From: CALFVT01 sp964513675
Lineage (GTDB): Bacteria; Pseudomonadota; Alphaproteobacteria; Caulobacterales; Maricaulaceae
Assembly (NCBI GenBank): GCA_964513675.1
Contig: CAZEOD010000005.1
Coordinates: 1-64,000, forward strand
Length of the DNA: 64,000 nucleotides
Reading direction: 5' to 3'
Below the pieces are notes generated by a model. The model did not search any database. It was not told where the DNA came from and was given only the letters and a program-made list of their open reading frames with translations. The first letter of the stretch is position 1, and each line of letters opens with the position of its first letter. The translations under genes were made by a program, and so were the position numbers. This document shows positions 1 to 8,016 of the stretch, piece after piece.

Positions 1-42
1 GGCAATGCCGATCCGTCCAATCCATCATGGGCGCAACGCTGA
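1..42 (+). CDS. possible 3' end of an unidentified gene
   Basis: Frame 1 is open from the first base to a TGA at 40-42 and would give a 13-residue tail ending in SWAQR. The stretch is too short to assign a family. A second frame is also open to position 91, so the reading frame itself is uncertain. It is reported only because a gene may run in from the left edge. Confidence 0.25.
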   Translation, partial: GNADPSNPSWAQR

Positions 43-76
43 CTGTAAACTCTTGTTTTTTATGCATTATGTAATA

Positions 77-93
77 TTTCAAACAGTTTGAAA
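77..93. repeat. 17-bp perfect inverted repeat, operator-like
   Basis: TTTCAAAC and GTTTGAAA are exact inverted arms separated by one base. A one-base spacer is too small for an RNA hairpin loop, so protein binding is more likely than termination. It lies in the 365-bp gene-free stretch at the left edge, about 270 bp beyond the 3' end of the dehydrogenase gene. No gene in the window is clearly controlled by it. Confidence 0.4.
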
Positions 94-157
94 GGCATCT
101 ACTGATTTAACTTAATTGGAGGTTACTCCGTTTCTTTAGCCTTTAGCACGACCTTTA

Positions 158-172
158 AATTACGCCGTAATT
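158..172. repeat. 15-bp perfect inverted repeat, operator-like
   Basis: AATTACG and CGTAATT flank a single C in the AT-rich gene-free stretch 1-365. Its sequence differs from the palindrome at 77-93, so the two are not copies of one site. No associated gene can be named. Confidence 0.3.
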
Positions 173-316
173 AAATTGAACGAAAGCTACGAAAATGGCA
201 AGACGGATTGCTTAAAATTATGCCCTCGTGAATATCATAACACACAAGCGATAATAAGCGTCAAAATAATCAAAAATCATATAGCCTGTAATAGATCATG
301 TGAGCCTATTTAAACC

Positions 317-345
317 CTCAGCAGCGCTAAGATAAAGCGGCTGAG
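317..345 (-). terminator. weak hairpin downstream of the dehydrogenase operon
   Basis: CTCAGC (317-322) pairs with GCTGAG (340-345), and CGCT (325-328) with AGCG (336-339), around a short loop. It follows the stop codon at 366 on the minus strand. The run of T after the stem is only three long, so it is a poor intrinsic terminator. Apart from this and the two palindromes, I see nothing definite in 43-365. Confidence 0.35.
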
Positions 346-365
346 CAGCGGGTTTCGCGGTTTGA

Positions 366-1730
366 TTATGCGATAGATACAGTTTTAACATTGCAAAAGG
401 CGCGCAATCCTTCTGCGGCAAGCTCTCGCCCATAGCCAGAGCGTTTGACCCCGCCAAAGGGGAGAGCCGGATGTGAGGCCGTCATAGAATTAACAAATGT
501 CGCACCGGCTTCGATCTCATTAATCGCCAGGTCTTGTTCGGCTTTATCATGGGTGAAGATCGACGAGCCTAATCCAAAGGGGCTATCATTGGCGAGGTCA
601 ATGGCGGCTTGAATGGAATCCACTTTAAAAAGAATTGCAACGGGGCCAAAGATTTCTTCATAATAGGCTTTCGATGTTTTGGGGATATTTTCCAAAATAC
701 CGGGACGGAAGAAAAATCCGGGGCCGTCTATAAGCTCGCCGCCTGTTACCCGAACCGCGCCGTCTTTAATCGCGCTTTCAACTTGCTGTATAATTTCACT
801 GCGGGCACGGTCGCTGACAAGCGGGCCGATATCACTGGCCGGATCATGGGGGTCCCCGACGGTTAGAGCTTCAAATCCAGCTTTAAACTTTGTGCGGAAC
901 TCATCATAAATATCTGCGTGAATGATGAACCGCTTGCCTGCAATACAGCTTTGGCCGCAATTTTGCGTACGCGCTTTAATCGCTGTGGAGACAGCTTTAT
1001 CAACATCAGCACTTGGCATAACAATAAACGCATCAGATCCGCCAAGCTCTAGTACAGTCGGCTTTATCTCTTGCCCGCAAATAGACGCAACCGATGCGCC
1101 GGCGCGTTCTGATCCCGTTAGCGTAGCCGCGCGAATACGGTCATCGCGCAACATCTCGCCAACTTGGTCTGTGGTGACGAAAACATTTTGCAGCGCACCT
1201 TCAGGGAACCCCGCACGGCGAACAACATCTTCGACAGATAAACCGCATTGCGGCACATTTGAGGCATGTTTCAAAATGCCCGTATTTCCCGCCATAAGCG
1301 CTGGGCCAACGAAGCGGTAAACTTGCCACAACGGATAATTCCACGGCATGACAACCATAATTGGGCCCATAGGTAGATAGCGCTTGTAGCTCTGTGTTGA
1401 TGCCGCCTGAACGGGCTCATCTTCCATCATAGCCGCCGCATTATCAGCATAATAACGGCAGCCCATGGCGCATTTTTTGACTTCAAGAATAGCCGATTTC
1501 AGCGTCTTACCCATTTCAAGCGTAATAATCGCGCCGAGCTGCTGGGCCTCATCTTCAAGAATATCCGCAACACGGTGCATAGCCGCTTTGCGTTGATCCA
1601 TTGTCCATGATTTCAATGTTTTATGCGCAGCCATAGAGGCCGCCAAAGCCGCCTCTATTTGCAGATCGGACATATTGTCAAAGGTTGCAACCACTGCTCC
1701 CGTTGCCGGGTTACATGTTTCAAACGCCAT
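366..1730 (-). CDS. succinate-semialdehyde dehydrogenase (Sad/GabD-like)
   Basis: NAD(P)-dependent aldehyde dehydrogenase of 454 residues. LELGGSDAFIV carries the general-base glutamate and QNCGQSC the catalytic cysteine; the GGSD variant is typical of the Sad/YneI group of succinate-semialdehyde dehydrogenases. In this setting it would oxidise the succinic semialdehyde released by the HpaI aldolase to succinate, joining the aromatic pathway to the TCA cycle. The start at 1730 (MAFETCNPATG) lies three bases beyond the stop of the upstream hpaE-like gene; longer starts would overlap that gene. It is the last gene of the minus-strand operon hpaF-hpaE-this gene. The fold is certain and the substrate is inferred from context. 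Confidence 0.85.
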   Translation of the reverse strand: MAFETCNPATGAVVATFDNMSDLQIEAALAASMAAHKTLKSWTMDQRKAAMHRVADILEDEAQQLGAIITLEMGKTLKSAILEVKKCAMGCRYYADNAAAMMEDEPVQAASTQSYKRYLPMGPIMVVMPWNYPLWQVYRFVGPALMAGNTGILKHASNVPQCGLSVEDVVRRAGFPEGALQNVFVTTDQVGEMLRDDRIRAATLTGSERAGASVASICGQEIKPTVLELGGSDAFIVMPSADVDKAVSTAIKARTQNCGQSCIAGKRFIIHADIYDEFRTKFKAGFEALTVGDPHDPASDIGPLVSDRARSEIIQQVESAIKDGAVRVTGGELIDGPGFFFRPGILENIPKTSKAYYEEIFGPVAILFKVDSIQAAIDLANDSPFGLGSSIFTHDKAEQDLAINEIEAGATFVNSMTASHPALPFGGVKRSGYGRELAAEGLRAFCNVKTVSIA

Positions 1731-1732
1731 AA

Positions 1733-3259
1733 TTATTGACCTAATTTTGGAATGGAATGTGTGCCATAGGCGACACATGTGTTCTTTGTTTCCATGTAAA
1801 AATCAAAAGACCAATCGCCCCCGTCGCGGCCAATCCCCGAAGATTTCATCCCGCCAAAAGGCGCTGGAAGGTGACGGTTGTTTTCAGAATTAATCCAAAT
1901 CATGCCCGCTTCAAGCTGTTTGGCAACGCGCATGGCTTTGGAAGAATTTTCTGTCCACACATAACCCGTCAGGCCATATTCAATATCATTAGCAATGCGA
2001 ATAGCATCTGCTTCATCTTTAAACGGAATAGCCGTCAAAACAGGGCCAAAAATTTCTTCTTGGGCAATACGCATATCATTTGTTGCGCCCGTAAATAAGG
2101 TCGGTTTCACGTAACAACCCTCTTTGCCTTTACGGGCGCCGCCGATGGCAATATTTGCGCCGTCCTGCGTGGCAATAGCAAAATAGCTCATGACCTTGGC
2201 GTGATGTGTGGGATGAATCAGCGGGCCAATTTCGGTCTTAGGGTCAAGCGGATGGCCAACTTTAATTGTCTTAATCCGCGCGGCCACTTTGGCTGTAAAC
2301 GCGTCATAGATATTGTCTTGCACTAAAAGGCGCGTTGACGATGTGCAGCGCTCACCGTTCAGGGAAAACTGCATGAAGACAGCAGCATCCAGCGCGCGGT
2401 CCATATCGGCATCATCAAAGACGATACAGGGGTTTTTCCCGCCGAGTTCCAAATGTAGCCGCTTTAATGTTGGCGCCGCTTGTTTTTGAATCAAGGAGCC
2501 CGTGAAACTCTCCCCAACAAAGGCGACGGCTTTAATATGCTCATGCTCGGTCAGGGCTTTACCTGCCGTTTCGCCGAGGCCGTTAACAACATTAAGGACA
2601 CCTTTTGGCAAGCCCGCGTCATAAGCGATTTCAGCCAATAACATCGCTGTGTAAGGTGAAAATTCTGCTGGCTTTTGCACAACCGTACAGCCCGATGCGA
2701 GCGCAGGCGCAATCTTCCATGTTGAGAGCATGAAGGGCGTATTCCACGGCGTAATAACACCCACAGCCCCTAAAGGGTGGCGTGTTGTGAAATTATGGTG
2801 ATGTTCAGCCGGCAGGCTAAGCCCCTTGCCGGCTTCGACCGCTTTATCGCCAAAGAAACGGAAATTCGCCGCCCCGCGTATCGCCGCTTTTTGCATGAAC
2901 CTGATCGGCTGCCCTGTATCCATAGATTCGATCATCGCGATTTCTTCCGCGCGGGCTTCAATACCGTCGGCGATCGCATACATAATTTCGCGGCGTTTTA
3001 CGCCGGTCATATCGCGCCAGCCGCCCAAAAAGGCTTTATGTGCCGCCTTAGAGGCCGTATCAATATCGGCCGCCGTTCCTGACCAAATATCGCCGAGATA
3101 AGAGTTGTCAACGGGCGTAATATTTTCAAATGTCTCTTTCGACTTACCCTTGACCATACGGCCATTGATGAAATGCCCAAGCGGCAATTCTTTAAAGCGG
3201 GACATATAGCGCCGCGCTTTAGCGATATGTTTTTCAAGCTCTGTTTTCTTATTGGCCAT
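1733..3259 (-). CDS. hpaE: 5-carboxymethyl-2-hydroxymuconate semialdehyde dehydrogenase
   Basis: Aldehyde dehydrogenase of 508 residues, near the size of E. coli HpaE (about 490). The catalytic elements LELGGKNP and NGERCTSSTR are intact, and the ERCTS context is usual for HpaE. It would oxidise the semialdehyde formed by ring cleavage of homoprotocatechuate to 5-carboxymethyl-2-hydroxymuconate. The ATG overlaps the end of the hpaF-like gene by 11 bp, so translation is probably coupled. Neighbouring hpaF, FAH, hpaR, hpaH and hpaI homologues support this substrate over other semialdehydes such as 2-hydroxymuconic semialdehyde. Confidence 0.85.
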   Translation of the reverse strand: MANKKTELEKHIAKARRYMSRFKELPLGHFINGRMVKGKSKETFENITPVDNSYLGDIWSGTAADIDTASKAAHKAFLGGWRDMTGVKRREIMYAIADGIEARAEEIAMIESMDTGQPIRFMQKAAIRGAANFRFFGDKAVEAGKGLSLPAEHHHNFTTRHPLGAVGVITPWNTPFMLSTWKIAPALASGCTVVQKPAEFSPYTAMLLAEIAYDAGLPKGVLNVVNGLGETAGKALTEHEHIKAVAFVGESFTGSLIQKQAAPTLKRLHLELGGKNPCIVFDDADMDRALDAAVFMQFSLNGERCTSSTRLLVQDNIYDAFTAKVAARIKTIKVGHPLDPKTEIGPLIHPTHHAKVMSYFAIATQDGANIAIGGARKGKEGCYVKPTLFTGATNDMRIAQEEIFGPVLTAIPFKDEADAIRIANDIEYGLTGYVWTENSSKAMRVAKQLEAGMIWINSENNRHLPAPFGGMKSSGIGRDGGDWSFDFYMETKNTCVAYGTHSIPKLGQ

Positions 3260-3650
3260 TTTTCTTATCCTTAATAATCCGGTGGATATTATTTTTCTTC
3301 CAGGTCCACTCTTTTTCGATGTCCTGAATTTCTAGTCCTAATGACAGCGGGATATCGGCAGTAAAAATTTGCTGCGTGAAACTTTCCAACACGCCAAATA
3401 ATTGATCCCCAATATCTTTTTTAACCTCAGCGCTTCGGCCTTCTCCAAGGCGCAGCGTTATGTAAATAAATCCGTTTTCAGGCGCACCGTCACCGACCTT
3501 GGCATTATCCGCCGCATAAGCGCGCGTGCGAATACCGCCTATCGGCAAAGCGTCATGAGCTACAGCGCAGCTATGTAGCTTATCAGTAAGATCGCTTATA
3601 TTAGCGGCACGTTCGATGGCAGAATTATATTCAACTATAATATGCGGCAT
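3249..3650 (-). CDS. hpaF: 5-carboxymethyl-2-hydroxymuconate delta-isomerase
   Basis: Small isomerase of 133 residues in the CHMI/tautomerase superfamily. The chosen start gives MPHIIVEYN, so removal of Met exposes Pro1, the catalytic base of the family; this decides the start over an upstream ATG at 3671 that would bury the proline and lies inside the palindrome. The reaction moves the double bond of 5-carboxymethyl-2-hydroxymuconate before decarboxylation. It is the first gene of the minus-strand operon, with its promoter overlapping the operator at 3670-3685. Confidence 0.85.
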   Translation of the reverse strand: MPHIIVEYNSAIERAANISDLTDKLHSCAVAHDALPIGGIRTRAYAADNAKVGDGAPENGFIYITLRLGEGRSAEVKKDIGDQLFGVLESFTQQIFTADIPLSLGLEIQDIEKEWTWKKNNIHRIIKDKKNGQ

Positions 3651-3658
3651 AAAAGTCC

Positions 3659-3687
3659 TTGACGTAAACATTTAACATGTTAAATAC
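3659..3687 (+). promoter_or_regulatory. divergent promoters between hpaF and the FAH gene
   Basis: On the plus strand TTGACG (3659-3664), a 16-bp spacer and TAAATA (3681-3686) form a sigma70-like promoter for the FAH gene. On the minus strand TTGACT followed after about 16 bp by TATTTA could serve hpaF. Both spacers or -10 boxes overlap the palindrome at 3670-3685, so one bound repressor would block both directions. Confidence 0.5.
3670..3685. promoter_or_regulatory. perfect 16-bp palindrome, candidate HpaR operator
   Basis: ATTTAACATGTTAAAT is an exact palindrome between divergent hpaF and the FAH gene. A 15/16 copy occurs at 7998-8013 in front of hpaH and a 10/12 core match at 4608-4619 upstream of hpaR. 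Size and symmetry fit a MarR dimer, and the only MarR gene in the locus is hpaR. Assignment to HpaR is inferred. Confidence 0.65.
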
Positions 3688-3718
3688 ATTTCAAATTCTA
3701 AAAGTCAAGGTCAACAAA

Positions 3719-4579
3719 ATGAAATTTGTAACTTTTTTATCCCGCGGGCAAGAACGCTTCGGCGGTATTCAATCCGGAGATGAAAATAACGTCGTCGATA
3801 TTACCGACGCCTTTACCAGCCTGCATAGCGTCCTGACAGCAGGGACGCTCACCCAGGCCAGCGCGGCGGTAGAAGCCGGCACAGCATCACTGCCATTAAA
3901 TAGCCTAGAGCTACTTCCCCCCATTACAACGGCTGAGAAATATTTCTGTATCGGTGTTAATTATGCCAATCGTAACGCGGAATATAAAGACGGATCTGAA
4001 GCCCCTAAAAATCCATCTGTTTTCATGCGCTCTCGTGAGAGCTTTGTCGGACATGGCCAATTTATTGAACGCCCCCCCGAATCCCATCAACTGGATTACG
4101 AAGGCGAAATCGTTGTTATTATTGGCAAAGAGGGCCGCCGAATCAAGCGTAGCAACGCGCGGGATCACATTGCCGGCCTTTGCGTGATGAATGAAGGCAC
4201 GCTTCGTGACTGGGTTCGTCATGCCAAATTTAATGTCACCCAAGGTAAGAATTTTGAGCGCTCTGGCGCGCTCGGGCCGTGGATGGTTCCGCTAACAGAT
4301 GATATAGATTTGACGGATTTGACAATACAAACCCGCGTCAATGGCGAGCTTCGTCAAGACGATCATACGTCTAATATGATGTTCCCAATCGAGTTCCAAA
4401 TCGAGTATTTATCTAAATTTGCCCGCCTTAAAGCCGGCGACGTCATTGCGACGGGCACACCCAACGGCGCCGGGGCTCGGTTTGACCCGCCGAAATATCT
4501 TGTCCCCGGTGATGTCGTTGAAGTCATCTGCCCCGCCGTCGGCTCATTAAGAAATGAAGTCAAAGACGAGATCATTTAA
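3719..4579 (+). CDS. FAH-family decarboxylase/isomerase (HpaG-like)
   Basis: Fumarylacetoacetate-hydrolase family protein of 286 residues. An N-terminal domain beginning MKFVTFLSRG is followed by the catalytic core, with KYFCIGVNYANR, the metal-binding LDYEGEIVVIIG segment and GDVIATGTPNGAG. In this pathway the family performs decarboxylation of 5-oxopent-3-ene-1,2,5-tricarboxylate and the following isomerisation. E. coli HpaG is a fused two-domain protein, whereas this is a single unit, so it may do one or both steps. The start at 3719 has an AAGG element about 9 bp upstream. It is transcribed away from hpaF, with hpaR following on the same strand. Confidence 0.75.
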   Translation: MKFVTFLSRGQERFGGIQSGDENNVVDITDAFTSLHSVLTAGTLTQASAAVEAGTASLPLNSLELLPPITTAEKYFCIGVNYANRNAEYKDGSEAPKNPSVFMRSRESFVGHGQFIERPPESHQLDYEGEIVVIIGKEGRRIKRSNARDHIAGLCVMNEGTLRDWVRHAKFNVTQGKNFERSGALGPWMVPLTDDIDLTDLTIQTRVNGELRQDDHTSNMMFPIEFQIEYLSKFARLKAGDVIATGTPNGAGARFDPPKYLVPGDVVEVICPAVGSLRNEVKDEII

Positions 4580-4607
4580 TTACCACGTTAATAATTTAAA
4601 TTAGGTC

Positions 4608-4619
4608 TTAATAAGTTAA
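4608..4619. promoter_or_regulatory. weak third HpaR-like site upstream of hpaR
   Basis: TTAATAAGTTAA matches 10 of 12 positions of the TTAACATGTTAA core found at the two stronger sites. It lies just ahead of a TTGACC -35-like element (4623-4628), 58 bp before the hpaR ATG, a position compatible with autoregulation. AT-rich sequence makes chance similarity possible. Confidence 0.4.
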
Positions 4620-4676
4620 GATTTGACCTTATATTAATGACTAAAATAGAGTTATAGGATTTTAAAAGAAATAATT

Positions 4677-5111
4677 ATGACTGAAACCGAGCTACGGGAT
4701 TTTAGGCGAAACTTACCTATGGCGCTTTTACGGGCGCGAGAATCTGTCATGGGGCGGTTTCGCCCGCTATTACGCGCCATGGACCTGACGGAGCAGCAGT
4801 GGCGCGTTATTCGCGCGCTACATGGGCACAAAGACGGCCTTGAAGCCACAGCGCTCGCAGAGATGACGCTTTTGCTAATGCCGAGTTTAACCCGTATTAT
4901 TAAATCTTTGGAAGAGCAAAAACTTGTTCGCCGAACCGCCGTTGAAGGCGATAACAGACGTAAGCTTATCCGCCTCGCAGAACGCGGCCGCGATGTTTAT
5001 GCTAAAATGGCCCCATTATCAGAGGCCGAATATAAAAAGCTTGAAGCGTATATTGGGCAAGATAATCTCGAAGCGCTTCATGCGCTTTTGGATAAACTTC
5101 CTGACGCTTAA
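4677..5111 (+). CDS. hpaR: MarR-family repressor of the homoprotocatechuate genes
   Basis: Winged-helix MarR regulator of 144 residues. The N-terminal stretch (ALLRARESVMGRFRPLL, then LTEQQWRVIRAL) closely resembles E. coli HpaR, and the recognition helix region MPSLTRIIKSLE and wing region DNRRKLIRL are intact. HpaR-type proteins repress the hpa genes until an aromatic acid binds. Three palindromic sites in the locus are likely targets, one of them upstream of this gene. It is convergent with the dioxygenase beta gene, with 38 bp between the stops. Confidence 0.9.
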   Translation: MTETELRDFRRNLPMALLRARESVMGRFRPLLRAMDLTEQQWRVIRALHGHKDGLEATALAEMTLLLMPSLTRIIKSLEEQKLVRRTAVEGDNRRKLIRLAERGRDVYAKMAPLSEAEYKKLEAYIGQDNLEALHALLDKLPDA

Positions 5112-5149
5112 ATATATCACCATCTTCGCCTCTCGGCAAAGTTCGGCCC

Positions 5150-6001
5150 TTATTCAGCCGCCTCCATAGCCGCCGCGGCAGGAGATATATTCATGCTCGC
5201 GACGGTACATCCAACGCTGAAAATCGGGATCGGAGCATAGAACCAAAGATCACCAGTGGAGCCTTCACACAGACCACTAATTGCGGTTAGCGTGCGAATT
5301 TCAAACCCGCCTTGACCCGCATCTTTCAGCGTCTCTTCATCCGTATAAGATAGCAGCTTTTCTTTATCATTCGCGACCCACGCAGCCAGATATTCACGGT
5401 CCCATTCTTCAACAATTTTACCGGAATTTGGCGTGGCGGGCCAATGGCTAATGCCGCCCGTTCCGATAACCGCAATTTTTTCTGGCATCATATCACAGGC
5501 ACGGCGTAGCGCCTTACCAAACTCCCATGTTCGCGTTAACGGCGTTAGCGGCGGGCCTTGGCAATTAATATTGACCGGAATAATATCAAGATCATATTTA
5601 GGCGTCAAAAAATGCAGCGGCACCATAATGCCGTGATCCATTTTCCATTCCTCCGCATATGACACATCAACGGTTTGCATGACCTCTGTTATCATACGTT
5701 TGGCCAAATCAGGATTGCCGGGAATTTTCGTCTTAGCAATACCAAGCCATTCAGGGTCTTCAATCGGCCCTTCATATTCTGCGCCCATACCCATGGCGTA
5801 AGCGGGCATATTATTCATAAAGAAATTAGCAAAATGCTCGGCGGCAACAACAACCAAAGCTTCAGCCCCGCTATCCTCAATCGCTTGACGCATACGGTCA
5901 AGTTCGGCGTAAAACGCATCGCGCACAACAGGGTCAGCGCGGTCAGCACGGCCCGTAATACCGGGGGCATGAGAACAAATTCCTGCAAAAACTAAAGCCA
6001 T
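5150..6001 (-). CDS. class III extradiol ring-cleavage dioxygenase, catalytic (LigB-type) subunit
   Basis: LigB-superfamily protein of 283 residues that should cleave a catechol-type ring next to the hydroxyls using non-haem Fe(II). Positions matching the metal ligands are present: H11 (ICSHAPG), H56 (AAEHFANF) and E234 (GGFEIRTL). H123 (MDHG) and H186 (GISHWP) match the second-sphere and catalytic histidines of LigB. It pairs with the LigA-like gene 76 bp upstream in the same operon and has a strong GGAG site. Since the rest of the pathway is hpa-type, homoprotocatechuate or a methoxylated analogue is the likely substrate. Protocatechuate or gallate remain possible, because family membership does not fix substrate. 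Confidence 0.85.
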   Translation of the reverse strand: MALVFAGICSHAPGITGRADRADPVVRDAFYAELDRMRQAIEDSGAEALVVVAAEHFANFFMNNMPAYAMGMGAEYEGPIEDPEWLGIAKTKIPGNPDLAKRMITEVMQTVDVSYAEEWKMDHGIMVPLHFLTPKYDLDIIPVNINCQGPPLTPLTRTWEFGKALRRACDMMPEKIAVIGTGGISHWPATPNSGKIVEEWDREYLAAWVANDKEKLLSYTDEETLKDAGQGGFEIRTLTAISGLCEGSTGDLWFYAPIPIFSVGCTVASMNISPAAAAMEAAE

Positions 6002-6076
6002 AACGCGGCTCCTTTATATCTATCAAACATGGTACGGTGCTATTGATTTCCCATCACACGGCTCCGTTATTTTCTA

Positions 6077-6397
6077 CTAGACGGCTCCGCCTTGGCCTCC
6101 ATCGACGGCGCGGTAAATCCCATCGCGAACTTGGCCGTGTTTTTTCAAACCATCTTTCATGGCTTGAATATATTCATCCCATTCTTGCCCAATTAATGCC
6201 GCATAATGCATCAAAATTTGGCCATTAACCCCATGGATATAAAGCTCTCCGACATCACCGTTTTTCAGCCACGACTTTTCATCATCTGTCAGGGTATATT
6301 GCGCCAACAGCCCATCAATATCATCATGAAATTTAGCCTGCACCGCTGCATCGCGGTTCAAATTATAAAGCAGTTTTTGTACGTAATAGAGGCTCAT
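6077..6397 (-). CDS. extradiol dioxygenase alpha (LigA-type) subunit
   Basis: All-helical protein of 106 residues resembling the small subunit of protocatechuate 4,5-dioxygenase. YIHGVNGQILMHYA corresponds to the conserved segment that covers the beta-subunit active site. Its ATG overlaps the stop of the aldolase gene as TAATG, showing tight coupling. A separate alpha subunit supports a LigAB-like heteromeric enzyme rather than the vicinal-oxygen-chelate HpaD usually found with hpaEFGHI. Confidence 0.8.
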   Translation of the reverse strand: MSLYYVQKLLYNLNRDAAVQAKFHDDIDGLLAQYTLTDDEKSWLKNGDVGELYIHGVNGQILMHYAALIGQEWDEYIQAMKDGLKKHGQVRDGIYRAVDGGQGGAV

Positions 6398-7206
6398 TAA
6401 TATTCCCCTTTCGCATCGCCGCCCGAAGCAAAATTTTCATATAGCCGCTGCACGCCTTTGGCGAGAACGCCGCAATCACTACCAACGCCGATAAAGCTCG
6501 CGCCGCAGTCGACGTAAAATTTTAAAATATCAGGATCAACAACCAGAACGCCCGCCGGTTTGCCCGCAGCGCGAATATCTTTAATCGCTTGACCCACCAC
6601 TTTGACAACATCGGGATGATGCGGCTGTCCGGGATACCCCAAAGCGGCCCCCAAATCAGACGGCCCAATAAAGACAGCATCTACGCCGTCAACCTTAGCA
6701 ATTTTTTTCAAATTCTTGAGGCCGATGCGGGTTTCAATTTGCAAGATCACGCAGATTTCATCATTAGCGCGGTCAAAATAATTTGGCGTCATATTCCAGC
6801 GCGCGGCGCGGGCCATAGATGTACCAAGGCCGCGCGTGCCGCCTTTACCTGTCTGCGCCGACGGATAGCGGACAGCGCTGACGATATTGGCCGCCTCAGC
6901 CGCCGTATCAACCATGGGCACGAGAAAGCTTTGAACGCCAACATCGCAAAGCCGCTTAAGCACCGCTTTATCACCGCTCACCGGACGAACCACGGGGTTA
7001 ACCTCATAAGGCGCAATGGCTTGAAGGCAGCTCAGAACATCTTTATCTGATAAGGGTGAATGTTCCGCGTCAAGCAACATCCAGTCAAAGCCGCTTTGTG
7101 CGCAAATTTCTGCGGCAATATTATTTGCGAGCCCAAACCAGAGGCCATAAGTCACCTTACCCGTGAGCAGTTCGGCTTTAAATGTATTGGTTAAATTATC
7201 CGTCAT
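6397..7206 (-). CDS. hpaI: 4-hydroxy-2-oxoheptanedioate aldolase
   Basis: Class II aldolase of the HpcH/HpaI family, 269 residues. It shows WMLLDAEHSPL, the repeated substrate-loop features VRPVSGD and LVPMVDTAAEA, the metal-binding QIETRIGLKNL and VFIGPSDLGAALG. It splits 4-hydroxy-2-oxoheptanedioate into pyruvate and succinic semialdehyde, feeding the dehydrogenase at 366-1730. Start and stop overlap the hydratase and LigA genes by 4 and 1 bases, so all are translated from one message. Confidence 0.9.
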   Translation of the reverse strand: MTDNLTNTFKAELLTGKVTYGLWFGLANNIAAEICAQSGFDWMLLDAEHSPLSDKDVLSCLQAIAPYEVNPVVRPVSGDKAVLKRLCDVGVQSFLVPMVDTAAEAANIVSAVRYPSAQTGKGGTRGLGTSMARAARWNMTPNYFDRANDEICVILQIETRIGLKNLKKIAKVDGVDAVFIGPSDLGAALGYPGQPHHPDVVKVVGQAIKDIRAAGKPAGVLVVDPDILKFYVDCGASFIGVGSDCGVLAKGVQRLYENFASGGDAKGEY

Positions 7207-8006
7207 GAAAAACTCAGTTCAACAGTACCGAGCGGGCCAAAATCCGCTTTGAAATGATCTCCGGCCCGTGCCATAACGGGGCGCGTGAAACTGCCTGACA
7301 TGATATATTGTCCTGCATCAAGTTTAATATTATGCGGCGCAAAACGTTTCGCCAGCCAAATTAGACCTTTCGCGGGGTGATCGAGAATACCCGCGCCAAG
7401 GCCCGTCTCTTCAACAATTCCGTTGCGGTAAAGTATCGCGCCCGTCCACCGCAAATCAATGTCTTGGGGTTTCATCCGTGTTTCGCCCACAATAATACCG
7501 GCATTGGCCGCATTATCGGAAATCGTATCGTAAACCTTGCGCGTATAGCCCGTTTCCGGATCTATGCGGTGACTACGCGCGGCGATCAGCTCCAAAGAGC
7601 CAACAACATAATCTGTCGCCGCCAGAACGTCATCAACGCTTAAATTATCTCCGAATAAATCATCTTTCAGAACAAAGGTAATTTCCACCTCGACGCGCGG
7701 GTCAATGAAATCAGCGGCCGGAATCGTAGCCCCGTTTTCAAACAACATATCATCCAGTAACGTGCCAAAATCTGGCTCCGTAATGTTCATGGCGTCTTGC
7801 ATCGCACGTGAGGTTAGCCCAACCTTACGGCCAATGATTTTACGGCCCTCAGCCTGTTTAATTTTAATCCATTCCGCTTGCACAGCATAGCCGTCTTCAA
7901 TGCTCATATCTGGATATTGCAGAGAGAACGCCCGCATAGGCTTGCGCGCAATTTCTGCGGCATGGTGACGACGTGCTGATTCTTTAATTTGGTCTATACT
8001 TAACAT
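7203..8006 (-). CDS. hpaH: 2-oxo-hept-4-ene-1,7-dioate hydratase
   Basis: Hydratase of 267 residues in the HpaH/MhpD family. Recognisable parts are SIEDGYAVQAEW, GRKVGLTS, DPRVEVEITFVL with its metal-binding acidic residues, and the C-terminal HNIKLDAGQYIMSGSFTRP. It adds water to 2-oxohept-4-ene-1,7-dioate to give the HpaI substrate. Its ATG (8004-8006) lies in the middle of a candidate HpaR operator and only 10 bp after the reductase gene, so an internal regulated promoter may start transcription almost at the start codon. Confidence 0.88.
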   Translation of the reverse strand: MLSIDQIKESARRHHAAEIARKPMRAFSLQYPDMSIEDGYAVQAEWIKIKQAEGRKIIGRKVGLTSRAMQDAMNITEPDFGTLLDDMLFENGATIPAADFIDPRVEVEITFVLKDDLFGDNLSVDDVLAATDYVVGSLELIAARSHRIDPETGYTRKVYDTISDNAANAGIIVGETRMKPQDIDLRWTGAILYRNGIVEETGLGAGILDHPAKGLIWLAKRFAPHNIKLDAGQYIMSGSFTRPVMARAGDHFKADFGPLGTVELSFS

Positions 8007-8013
8007 GTTAAAT
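7998..8013. promoter_or_regulatory. second HpaR operator copy overlapping the hpaH start codon
   Basis: ACTTAACATGTTAAAT matches the palindrome at 3670-3685 at 15 of 16 positions, including the whole TTAACATGTTAA core. On the minus strand a TATAAG -10-like box lies a few bases upstream with a weak CTTGCT -35 at 16 bp spacing. Transcription from it would begin only a few bases before the hpaH ATG. Confidence 0.6.
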
Positions 8014-8016
8014 AAC

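Noticed and set aside
2..91. A second open frame running in from the left edge
   Set aside because: It has no recognisable motif and competes with the frame ending at 42; both are too short to judge.
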